The translations under genes and the position numbers were made by a program. Of a DNA stretch of 64,000 bases, positions 47,746 to 58,826 are shown piece by piece (the first letter of the stretch is position 1; every line of letters starts with the position of its first letter). A model generated the notes under the pieces. It was not told the origin of the DNA, made no database searches, and was given only the letters and a program-made list of their open reading frames with translations. Source of the DNA: Azadirachta indica (lineage: Eukaryota > Streptophyta > Magnoliopsida > Sapindales > Meliaceae); contig CM040445.1 of the NCBI GenBank assembly GCA_022749755.1, positions 3,679,182 through 3,743,181 on the forward strand, in the 5' to 3' direction.

Positions 47746-50700
47746 ATGCCTGAAAATAAACGCAAACGAGGACGGAAACCCAAAGTCCCCGCCGCGGACG
47801 AAACCCTAGACGTACCATCCACTACTACTGCCGCGGACGACGACGTTTTCTCTGTATCCAATGTCGAAATCGTTCCCGCAAATCCCTCCACCGCCGCCGC
47901 CACCACTAATAACCACCACCCCGATCACCGTCCCCGCCGGGGCCGTCCTAAGAAATTGCCCAAGCACGAAACGCCCGAGGAAAAACCGCCCCCACCGTCG
48001 CGTGTGGGACATTCTCGGGCGGCGGCGGAGAATGGAGGAGCGGACTTTGTAGCAGAGGTGGGGCCTGCGGTGGCAAGAGTTGTCCCGGCTATGGACGCTG
48101 TAGTGAAGGTGTTTTGTGTCCACACGGAGCCGAATTTTTCGTTGCCCTGGCAGAGGAAGAGACAGTACAGTTCGAGTAGTAGTGGGTTCGTGATTGGAGG
48201 CAGGAGGGTCTTGACAAATGCGCATTCTGTGGAGCATTACACGCAGGTTAAGCTCAAGAAAAGAGGCTCTGATACTAAGTACTTGGCTACGGTGCTCGCT
48301 ATTGGAACAGAGTGTGACATTGGTAGCTGTTCTTTTCCCACCTTTTTCTGAAAAGCTTTTCTTTAAATGTACTAATATGTTTTGTATATTTTTTAATTTA
48401 CTTTATAGTTGTAAAATTAAGAATAAAATCCGAACATTGCATTTCATATTTAATGAAGTTCATTTCTTGCATTTACTTGCTAACTGGTGGAGTCCAATTT
48501 CTAGTTCTTTGAATAAAGGTGAGACTTGAGCTGCGTTGTCATGATAGCAAAATTTACTTGATTTGGATTTTGTATATTTTGAGGCATAGAACTTGTCAGT
48601 TTTCATTGAGTGTGAGTATTCTTTATACTGATATGGACAAAGCGGGGCATAATGAAGAAGAAATAGTCCAGTTAAAACCAAACTGACGTTAAAAAAAATT
48701 AGCACAGCTTTAACCATTAAAAAGGCTCCTTTAGCCAATACAAAAGCAATATTATACAGGCACTAAATTTTGGTGACTAGGTAAGATCATGTTGACTTGA
48801 ATAATCATTTCTCTTTGCTGAATGCAAGTTTTGGTGATATTGCAGCCATGCTTACAGTCAATGATGATGAGTTTTGGGAAGGAGTGTCACCAGTGGAGTT
48901 TGGGGACCTGCCTGCCCTTCAAGATGCAGTAACCGTTGTGGGTTATCCAATTGGAGGAGACACAATTTCTGTGACAAGCGGCGTTGTATCACGTATAGAG
49001 ATCTTATCTTATGTTCATGGGTCTACTGAGCTCTTGGGTTTACAGGTTTTTGATTTCAGTATAAGAATATTGATATATTTAGTGCCATTTAAGCTGCCGC
49101 CCTCTTAATTTTATCTATCTTTTTGTTTGCTTTTGCAGATAGATGCTGCTATAAACTCTGGAAATTCTGGTGGTCCTGCCTTTAACGATAAAGGCAACTG
49201 TGTGGGAATTGCATTTCAGTCGCTGAAGCATGAAGATGTGGAAAATATAGGTTATGTCATACCAACACCAGTCATCATGCATTTCATCCAAGATTACGAG
49301 AAGAATGGAGCATATACAGGTTACCTAGTTACGATTCGCATTTTGCTTGTTAAGATCAATCTTTTGTCGAACTTGTGTAATTAACATTAATCCTGAAATT
49401 GTTGTGATATATGCTACTTTATGTTATCTAATGGTCTTTCCTTACATGTTATAGGGTTCCCAATTCTTGGAGTTGAGTGGCAAAAAATGGAAAATCCTGA
49501 TTTGCGTATGGCAATGGGTATGAAAGCTGATCAGAAGGGTGTTCGTATCCGAAGAGTTGATCCCACTGCTCCGGAATCTGAGGTTTTGAAGCCGTCGGAT
49601 ATTATTCTGAGCTTTGACGGGGTTGATATTGCCAACGATGGAACTGGTGAGTGTATCTTTCTTATTAATAGTTAAGTTCTGATTATATACATACACATGT
49701 TTTGACATGCATGTTGATATCCTTTTTTTTTTTTCTTGTGTTTGTGATAAGTGAAAACACCAAAATGCATTTTTGTTGATAACATTCCTGTTCTCCTTAG
49801 GACTCCTTGTCTTGTTTTTAGAGCTAATCTTTTTTCCATTAATAGATGGAATATCGGAAACATGAGGAAAGTTGCTTTGAGGGGACATGAACTCCTGAGT
49901 TTAGTATAATTATAAGTAGAATTATACAATATATGAAAGATATTAATAGTAGTAGTTTGATAATAATCATGGCACAAATATTTATTTATGCATTTGTAGC
50001 TCTACTGTGCATGCAAATTTTGCATTTGCAACATCTTAGATGGAAAGCGACAAGTTCAAGTCTTGTTTTCCTTGTTCCTTTTCAATTCTTGCTGTGCATT
50101 TGTGACACGATCTTCTCTCTCTTTCTTGTTGAGTTTTCAGTTCCCTTTCGGCATGGAGAGCGCATAGGTTTTAGTTACCTTGTCTCCCAAAAATATACTG
50201 GGGATAGTGCAGCAGTTAAAGTTCTCCGTGATTCTAAGATTCTCAATTTCAACATGAAACTTGCCACTCATAGAAGGCTTATCCCTTCTCACAACAAGGG
50301 GAGGCCTCCGTCATATTACATTATTGCAGGATTTGTATTTTCCACTGTGTCTGTTCCATATCTCCGTTCTGAGGTGTGCAATCTACTCTGAAATTGCTGC
50401 TTTTTTTTTCTCCTGTTGGTATATTTGTGTGGTCAAGAACAATGACTTGAAAGCTGTTTCTTCTTTCATACATCTCCTGTTGCCTTTTTGCCACCATCTA
50501 ATCCTTTCCTTATTTTTGCAGTATGGAAAGGATTATGAATATGAAGCTCCAGTCAAGCTTTTGGACAAGCTCTTGTATTCAATGCCACAATCACCAGATG
50601 AGCAGCTAGTGGTGGTTTCTCAGGTTTCTTTCTTTCTGAGCTACATTAATGGGGTTTTTGCACTGATCCTCTCTTTCTTACCTTTTTCGTTTTCCGGGAG

Positions 50701-51156
50701 AATGTGATAGGTGCTTGTGGCTGATATTAATATTGGGTATGAGGACATCGTTAACACTCAGGTGAAGACTGACTCGTTGTTGCAAGTGCTTTGATTTCAG
50801 AAATTATTAGCTTTAATGTGTCAGTTGTTGAATATCTTCTATTCTGAGCACCTGTGTAGGTTCTTGCTTTCAACGGTAAGCCTGTGAAGAATCTGAAGAG
50901 TTTGGCAACTATGGTAGAGAAGTGTGACGATGAATTTTTGAAATTTGATTTAGAGTATGATCAGGTACTCTCTCTATCTCCTCCCTCCCTGTGTGTTTTT
51001 GTATGATATATACAAGCTGCTAGTTTCATATATTCATACAAATGTTCTTATGTGCAGATAGTGGTCCTCCGCACGAAGACCGCAAAAGCAGCTACTCTGG
51101 ATATTCTTGCAACTCATTGCATACCATCGGCAATGTCTGATGATCTCAAGAAATGA
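47746..51156 (+). CDS. DEG9: DEG9 / DegP-type serine protease
   Basis: Nine exons: 47746-48322, 48846-49045, 49139-49319, 49455-49646, 50141-50373, 50522-50623, 50711-50761, 50860-50964, 51058-51156 (1740 nt, 579 aa; Arabidopsis DEG9 is about 590). The N-terminus is basic, with RKRGRKPK and an AT-hook-like RRGRPKK, which fits a nuclear protein. The trypsin-like domain has His in LTNAHSVEH, Asp in GTECDIAML and Ser in [13 protein letters not shown] domain (about residues 330-410, [21 protein letters not shown]) and a second PDZ-like part follow. Arabidopsis DEG9 is a nucleolar/nuclear ATP-independent protease reported to control ARR4 turnover. No break: all phases join. Exons 1 to early 5 lie in duplication unit B; the remaining exons are single-copy. 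Confidence 0.95.
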
Positions 51157-51995
51157 ATTTGGGTATTTATTCAGGTGCATTGCATTACTCTCTAGTCTGT
51201 CCATCGAACTCCTGTTTTTGTTTTATGCAACATCTTGAAAGAAACTATACGGGGGTCTTTGGATAACAAAGGAGTGACGTCCACCTCTGTGGCAATTGAC
51301 CATTTAATGGTGTGGAGTATTAGTGGAGAAAACATAGGTGTAAGATTGAGTGGTGTCCTCAACATTTGTTTCTCACATTCAAATATAAAATTTTGGAGAT
51401 AGCTCAGGTATTACTATTTATAACTTTCCAATGACTAAAATGAACGCAACTAAAACATCCATCAACTCTTTCTGTCTGATTGGTTGTTTATTTACTTTTT
51501 ATGGGGAGAAAATATATGGCATCCAAGTGGCTGTTTCACGTCCAAGTATTCTCTGCCTTTCAAGTGAGAAGTTGGCTGAGAGCATCGTTCAATGAGGGAA
51601 ATTGTTGAACTAAATTCCCAAAATCTCTAACTTGGGTTACTTTTTTTTTTTTTTTATATCACTAATTGATCTGTCCATTGGAAATAGTTAATATGACTGC
51701 TCTGTAAAATATTACTTGAAAGATTGTAATGTGATATGTTTTCTTCTTTAATGGCTGTGGAAAGGACGCAAAGCTTTCTCAAGTCCATGGAACGAAATGT
51801 AATGCAGAACAAAACTATGACAACAGTAAGATTGTCCGCCAGGGACACTATCTGTTACACAGTCTACTTGGTCGCACAACTCTAACAGCTTCATAAGTTT
51901 ATATTAGCAAATCAATCCACTAGCCTGCGTGGCATGTTGAAGCTTCCCCAAACAAAAATTTGAAGAAAAAAGAAGAGACAATTATTTACAATTGC

Positions 51996-53787
51996 TTACG
52001 CAGATACATGGCTCTCTGATTCCAGAAGGGGAATTTTTTGAGACGGTAACTGCTGTGGGTTGTCATCTTGGTTTACCCCGTCTTTTCCCTCTTCTTTGGA
52101 TTGCGCCCACATCACCCCATAAAAGCCGGCAATAATTACGATTGCTCCAATAACACTGCATCGGATGAGTAGTGCAAATTTACCTACTTGTGTTGAGATA
52201 ATTAGCTAGCAAAATGGGTTAAGAGTAGAGAGATTGTCACCTTCCAACATGGAGAGTATCACCAAGGAAGATGGCACTCATAAATGCTGCAATAGAAATC
52301 CCAACTGGCTTGAACATGGCAACAAACACTGGCCCTTTTCTATGTATGCACCATGCTACTACGCCAAATGTCATCACATTCCCGAACAGTGCCTTGGGAA
52401 GAAATTGGGAAAAACAAAATGTATTGAGCGTTCTTTTCATCAAGTTAAGAAAAGCACGTAAAATTAGATTTATTGTATGCTTACTGAGTACATGACAGAG
52501 ATGAGTTCAATATCTGGTTTTATTTTCCATGCATTTGGATTTCTCTCCGCAATCAATGCAACTATAGCACATTGTATGGTGCCAAAGCAGCTATAGAAGG
52601 CGACTAAAGTAATCTCCGAAGGATAACCTTTGAGAATTGCTGCCTTAATATATCGAAGGAACCAATATTAGTTCCATTGTATGACAGATTTTATGTATAT
52701 AGAGGACAGTAATATATCTGTGTTTAGTTGTTTATGAAAATTGCATTCACCTGAGAAATATTCAATATAGCAAAAGATAAAGAAGCAATTGCAAGGAGAA
52801 AGCCTCCTATAACCCAGTTATTTGTTGTTGTCGACGTAGAAAATGCAGATGGTAGTTGTTGATGCTGTCTTAACAAGGAGGCAATTGAAGGACCCTTGTA
52901 AAGAATTGTAATAATTGCTCCAGATATAGATAGCAGAGCGCCCATGACTTTTATCTGGCTTCTTAAACTTTTCACATCCAGTTTTTCCATCCTGTAAAGG
53001 GAAAAAATGCAAACACCCGATCGCTCTTATAGGTTTAACATGCATCTTTAGTCCCGAGATAATCACTATATAGCAAAAAGATGATAAGAATTCATAGCTC
53101 ATCTCAGTCTTTAGGTATAGAGTTTCTTAGTTAATTGCAGGGCAAGCACTTTCACATCTTCCTCTCTTCTCCCTCTCCAATGTGTTAAAAGAACTGAAAA
53201 AACAAGAAGAAAAAGAAGAACCTGAAGACAACAGCTAGCAAGAAAGTTAAAGCTGGGATTAAGTTGCTCATAGCAGAAGCAAGGGTAGGAGAGCTGTAGC
53301 TGACACCAGTGAATACACAGTTCTGCATCAAGGTAATCCTGCAGACATCACACCAAATACATGACAACCGAATTCCTCCAAAAATCAACAAAATCAACCC
53401 TCTTGGATGTAAAATACATACCCTAAAAGGCTAAGGAGAAAGACTTTACAGAGGAAAGCAAAAGTCAGTGAAGGTCTCTTTATCCTACATACATAAAGAA
53501 AATAAAATATTGATCTCTTAAGAAAACAATAAGAATAATTATAATAATAAAAACAGGGGTTTTGTAGATTGATGAAGAACAATGAGATTACATTACCTGG
53601 TTATGAAGAAAGAAGTAGGGAGAAGGATGAGGGATCCGACAGCATTGGCGTAGAGAACCAAGATATAGTGACTGGCTCCCCGAGACATAGCTGCTTTGCT
53701 GATCGTTGTTAGGCCAACATCCGCGAATTCCACCGCCACCATCGCTGCAAATGGAACCATTTCGGCCAAGAAAGATTTCACTCCCAT
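51996..53787 (-). CDS. UMAMIT: UMAMIT / WAT1-related transporter (EamA family)
   Basis: Seven exons on the minus strand: 53787-53597, 53484-53422, 53338-53222, 52991-52751, 52643-52485, 52392-52241, 52155-51996 (1083 nt, 360 aa). Hydrophobic throughout, with about ten membrane segments in two EamA repeats. Conserved phrases are MVAVEFADVGLTTISKAAM, LMQNCVFTGVSYSSPTLASAMSNLIPALTF, GTIQCAIVALIAERNPNAW, VFVAMFKPVGISIAAFMSAIFLGDTLHVGSVIGA, then a hydrophilic tail. UMAMITs are bidirectional amino-acid facilitators of plasma membrane or tonoplast; WAT1 itself exports auxin from the vacuole. The substrate here cannot be told. It is convergent with DEG9, about 0.84 kb from its stop; the same neighbours occur in Arabidopsis as I recall. 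A MULE ends only 155 bp upstream of its ATG. Confidence 0.93.
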
Positions 53788-54142
53788 GGCTATGCTATCA
53801 GTATCATTCTCCTTTTTCTCTCTGCTTGCTAGATGTGTGGGGTGAATTGTCTAATAAATCAACAGCCAATTTCAAGCTTCAACCAATATTATGCCCCCAT
53901 TGGTGGAATATTACGAAGGATGACTTGCAGGCACATATTATGGGGAATTTTCATATACCTCCTCTAGGTTTGCCAAAACCACAGCTAGATGGTGAAATTC
54001 ACAGCCACCACCCCTTTGACTTAATAGCAAAAATTGTTCCAAGATACACACAAAAGACGTTTTGGCTATGTGAAGTTTTTTCTGAAGTAAGCTCAACCCC
54101 AGTCACCCTCATCTGAGCAAATTGTTTCGAATCAGTTTTTTT

Positions 54143-56245
54143 ATAGACATTGCCAATGAAGGAGACATAGATGAACTTGATAAACAAGTTGGAATTTCAA
54201 CAAATCAAGAAGATTCAATTGACAAAGAAATTGAACTAATGTTGGCTGATGAAGATTTTTATAAAGAGTCAATGACCAAGATGACAGCAAACAACACATA
54301 GAATCCAGCAGACATAGATCCCATTGATGATGAAGATGGAAATAATATTCTAGTGTCTGAGGTAAAAACAAATCACGAGATAAAAGATTACGAATCATCA
54401 GATGACAGTGATGTGCAATTCGAAGACTCAGATGTAGAGGACATAGCAAACAAAAGGTATAGTCAAAATAATAGAGGATTTGAGTTTTGTATAGATGCAA
54501 ATGGGAGGATGATACTACAAGTGGAGCATACATTTGATGATGTACACCAGTTCAGAAAAGTGTTAAAAGTGTTTGCTATTAAGTAAGGGTTCAAGATGAA
54601 AAGAGTGAAAAACGATAAGACTAAGGTCACTTGTAAGTGTGCTTGGAGTAATGTAAGTAAAGAATCCATGCAAGCCTTACGTGGAACAAGCTATCATTCC
54701 AAATCAAGACATTAAACCCTGGACACATATGTCCTAAAATTGTAAACAACTATAAGGCAACATAAGATTGGATTGCTGTTCAGTTTTTGCACTTATTCAA
54801 GGCAAATCCTGATTTAAGCATATCAGTTCTTGCTAGTGAGTTGATGAGACTATATAAGGTGGAACCTCATCTAATAAGGGAGCAAAAGCCAAAGCATTGA
54901 AGTTATTGGGTGCTGATCACAAGTCTTTTTATGCTAAGTTATTAAGATATATGGTTGTAATAACTAGAATTAACCCAGGCAATGTAATGAACCTTTAGTA
55001 TGAGTGGGTTGGCAACCTTTCTAGACCAAATTTTAGGAAATTTTTTGTCAGCTTCAATACACAAAGGAAAGGGTTTTTAAAGGGCTATAGACAATTTATT
55101 GGGGTTGATGGCTGCCACCTTAAAGGCCTATATAAAGTAGTTTTGCTAGCTGCAGTGATCATTGATGCAAATTATGTTGTTTACCTTTTAGCATTAGTAG
55201 TTGCTCATATTGCAAACTTCATATATTGGGGCTTTTTCATAGAGAAGTTGTACCAACAGTTTAGCAGTAATCAAGACAAAGGTTTATGCTTTATGAGTGG
55301 CAGACAAAAGTTTATACTTTATGAGTGGCAAATTTTATTTGCCTTTGAGTAGTACTTCCTAATGGCTAATAAAAGGTTCTGTTGTAGGCATATTTATGTC
55401 AATTTCAAGGTCAAGTATCCGGGTGATTTATTGAAGAAGAAGTTTTGGGCAGCATATAGGGCTGGAAATGCTAAGGAGTTCAATACAATCATAAATGAAA
55501 TAAAGTAGATAACAGAAACTGGTCACAAATATCTCATGGATATCCCACTTGGAAATTAGGCTAAGCATGCCTTCATGATTAGAACAAAGTGTGCTCATAT
55601 CACAAACAACAGGAGTGAGAGCTTCAACAACGGGATAAATCAATATAGGGGGCTACCAATTATCAAAATATTTGAGAAGATAAAAAGAAAAACCATAAGA
55701 CTCATTCACCAAAGGCTCATTCACCAAAGGTACATGAGTGCACTGAAATGGAATGGGAATCTACTCCCCTAGTGAAGAAAATATTAGTTGAAGCTAGAGA
55801 ATATGCTAGAGAGTTATATGTGATATTTAGAAAAGATTTGAGTTTTAAGGTTGTGTTTGAAAACACTAAAGTTAGTGTAGTTGGTTTAGAAATGAAAGCA
55901 TATGATTATGGTCATTGGCAAATTGCAAGGCAATGTGTTACATTGATGCCCTTGGGGCTAATGTTGAGGACTTCATTGATCCACTTATGAAAAAGGAAGC
56001 ATTCCTCAATACATACAGTGAACAATTAAGCCCAATTCTAAATGAAATTATATACCCCTCTATAACTCATAATGATATGCAGCCACCTAAAGTGAAGAGA
56101 CAACTTGGTAAGCCTAAATTGGTCAGAAAAAGAGTTGCTGATGAGCCCCAACAAATGAAGAGGAGCTGCAGTGTTATGTGTACTATGTGAAGTGAATAAG
56201 GCCATAATAGGAGAACATGTGCCAAATTAAAAAGAACAAAACATA
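54143..56245 (+). pseudogene. MULE transposase, degenerate
   Basis: Transposase pieces in order but interrupted by stops and frameshifts. An acidic N-terminal part starts at about 54143. A MuDR domain runs from about 54485 (DANGRMILQVEHTFDDVHQF) to about 54720 with the K(V)TCKC motif. The DDE-core segment (QFIGVDGCHLKGLYKVVLL) is at about 55088-55160. Next come the cysteine/histidine RFCCRHIYVNFK segment near 55376 and AHITNNRSESFNN near 55595. A C-terminal SWIM/zinc-knuckle region follows, with LGKPKLVRKRVADEP and GHNRRTC near 56190-56215. Frame changes occur at least near 54585, 55010, 55260, 55510, 55560, 55740 and 56190. Confidence 0.88.
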
Positions 56246-57195
56246 AGCTATATTCAAATAATTTACAGGTTTATGCTTTTTGATTCTTTTAATTATACAA
56301 TTCAAAAATATTATTGCCATTAACTAACATTTAAGGTGTAATACAGGTCATGAAAGCCAATATTTTAGGTGCGTCGACCTCTCAAAGTCAATCAAGTATT
56401 GCAACAAGTATATCATCAGCTATATCGTACACTTCAGTTGTTTGTATGCAAATTTTAGTTATGTTAATACTCCAAATAGGTTAATGCAACAACTTTAACT
56501 TAGTTTCATTTGCTGGTTTTTAGATGCACTTGTTAAGGAGTAATTAGATTAGTATACACCCAAATTCAGCCTTTAATCAGTTCAGGAGTAAGATAAGTGT
56601 TAAGTCTTTTGCAACTCAACACAAGTATAGTTAGTGTGCATGAAAATTAGTGGTAGCATACATGTTGATTGTTTGGAGTTCAGATGATCCAGCATTTGTT
56701 TTTGGTGGCATGAATCAAATGAAGCATCATCTTTATAAGTTCATCTACATTGTAATTTCTAATACTCAAATTATTTTTTCTGTCAATTTATGGAAGTTGT
56801 AAATTTCTTATTTTTGTTCAAATGCAAGGTTTATGAGCCTTGCTACCTGTACATGCTATGGAGTTGCATAGAAACTTACCTTCTATTTTCTTTAATACAA
56901 TGTTGGCTGGAATTTGGGTGACTGCAAAATCTATACTCTAAATTTTTTTTCATTGCTTGGTTCTTGCAATCAATGTTCTAAGTAAATTTTCATATTTTAT
57001 TTCATTTCATGAATCAGTTTCAAAACATATCACACCAGTTACATCATAACCTTACTTGAGCACATTCAAAAATTACAGTAGTTTAGCTTAGAAATCACAT
57101 ACACTTATTTGCTCATACTAGTTATATACAAATAGATGGAAACCATGTGCAATGCAATATTTGTAAATGTTGCCAACCAACCACTATGCAATCTC

Positions 57196-57507
57196 TCACA
57201 TATGCATTGCATTCTCTTCACCAATGTATTTTAGCTCATTTGTTAGCGTCCTCAGTTCATGTAACATGTCTTTTGTTGCATTTTCAACATTCTCTTTATT
57301 CTCATCTCGCATAAATAATTCACCATCATTAAAATCATTCTCTGAAGGACACCAAAATCTAAAATATGAGCATTCATCATGCTTGCAATAGTAAAAAAGT
57401 TTGTTGGGGTTGTATCTTTATTTAGAAATCTTTACTGTAGTCTTCTTGTTGCACATGCATATCTTGTTCTCAAATCTAATCATGTTGCCATTAACTTCCT
57501 TCCTCAA
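57196..57507 (-). pseudogene. GRF-type zinc-finger ORF inside the MULE, with an internal stop
   Basis: On the minus strand a frame reads CMCNKKTTVKISK, a stop codon, RYNPNKLFYYCKHDECSYFRFW, then an acidic helix-prone tail (KDMLHELRTLTNELKYI). The CxC...NPxxxFYxC...C-xFRFW spacing is that of a GRF zinc finger (cysteines at 57457-57459, 57451-57453, 57385-57387, 57370-57372). Plant genomes hold many short GRF + coiled-coil proteins, some linked to transposons. Here it lies tail-to-tail with the transposase and inside the inverted repeats, so it moved with the element or was captured by it. The in-frame TAA after TVKISK disrupts it. Confidence 0.75.
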
Positions 57508-58105
57508 CTACTTCTCTTTTATTTTACCTTTATTTGAGCTTGATATTGAGCATGAAGATGCCATTAATGGTAGACTTGATATGGATGCTGGTGAGTGATC
57601 TATAAAGTCTTTGTATAGTTGCTGATGATTGATGAATGAGTCTTTGTTGAGGACAGGTTCTTTTGTTGGCAAAAGTTTGATTGAATAGTCTTTTGGCTAC
57701 AATAACTTTTGTTTTCTGTTGTAATAAACTTACTTGATAATATTGAAGGGACAATAGTGTTGATTTGAGAAACACAAATGTGCAAGTCTAAATTATTTGG
57801 CACAATATATATAGGAAAATGAAATGGCCGTTGCAATTGTAATAGTAATATGTATTATTTGAATATTTTTCTCCATTACAAGCTTCAAATATATGTTGTT
57901 GACAATAAGATAGTAGTGGCAACTTTTTGTTGAGTTAGGTTGAGGGTAAAATAGATATTTCACTGAAAAAGCAGAGATAATGAATGGAAAAGGTATTTGC
58001 GGTTAAGTCAGAGGGATGATGGCTGTGAATTAATGAATTCTTTCCATCTAACTGTGGTTTTGGAAAACCTCAGGGGAGGTATATGAAAAGTTCCCCAATT
58101 GTTAT

Positions 58106-58826
58106 CTTCGTCTGTTCATACTCAACCACTGAATTTCACCCGCACGAGTCCCAAAAAAAAAAATTAAAGCCACGTTGTACACGTGGTCCCATCAACAAGA
58201 AACTAAAAAGGTTTGCACAGTACCCCCTAAGAATGTTTTTGATAAATTCTTTTGGAAAATAATCATTAGATAAATCTCTAATTTTTGAATAATTAGAATT
58301 ACTCATTAATTACAAAAATCAACCTCGATTAATTTTTGAAAATCCTAGTATATTAACAATTTGGAACCTTTAGTAATGCACTGTTTTTAATTTGCAAGCA
58401 CATATTTTATTAATAAAAATTTTGGAATGTATGTAAATTAAGAATTAAAATAATTTTTTTAAAAAACAATAACATAATATCTATTATTTCATAGCATGCA
58501 TCTAATAGCACCAACTTACTTTGCAAATTACAGACACATCTACTAGTCTACAATAAATTTTTTCCCACAAAAACTAGCCTACCATTTGAACTATCACTCG
58601 GTTTTATGATTCCCAAATTAACATATTTTTATTGTAACTAATTCCGAAGGAAAAAGCCCACGACACGTGGAAGAGGAATCCGGGCTCAACCCATGACCCG
58701 AGAAGAAAAAAACCCACCCCATAATCAACCACCCACCGACTGTTTCCCTGGATCCTGTGAAAACTCGTGTCTTCAGCTTCTGAATTGCATATTTATTTGA
58801 TTTGTTCACAAAACCAATATACGTAA
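58106..58826 (+). promoter_or_regulatory. Upstream region of the HIG1-domain gene with two G-boxes
   Basis: No gene seen. CACGTG occurs at 58180-58185 and 58674-58679, both within ACACGTGG, an ABRE/G-box context; the second is about 150 bp upstream of the ATG. Binding by bZIP or bHLH factors is inference only. The rest is AT-rich. Confidence 0.4.

Larger units (their letters stand above)
44250..50154. repeat. Tandem duplication, unit B
   Basis: Right unit of the direct duplication, in the same orientation as unit A. It begins in the ROP intron 6 equivalent and the homology ends at 50154 in DEG9 exon 5. It carries the empty target sites of the unit-A MITE (about 46788-46802) and LTR element (about 47079-47090), so both inserted after the duplication. 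Its ROP copy is broken and its DEG9 copy is the working one. Confidence 0.9.
53942..58096 (+). mobile_element. Mutator-like transposable element (MULE) with long TIRs
   Basis: The left end (53942 to about 54030, starting GGGGAATTTTCATATACCTC) matches the reverse complement of the right end (about 57995-58096, starting GGGGAACTTTTCATATACCTC) with clear similarity for about 90 bp. The flanking 9-mers ACATATTAT (53933-53941) and AATTGTTAT (58097-58105) agree at 6 of 9 places, as expected for an aged 9-bp target duplication. Total 4155 bp. Inside is a broken MuDR/MULE transposase (plus) and, between it and the right end, a broken GRF zinc-finger frame (minus). No intact ORF, so it is inactive on its own. 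Confidence 0.88.
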
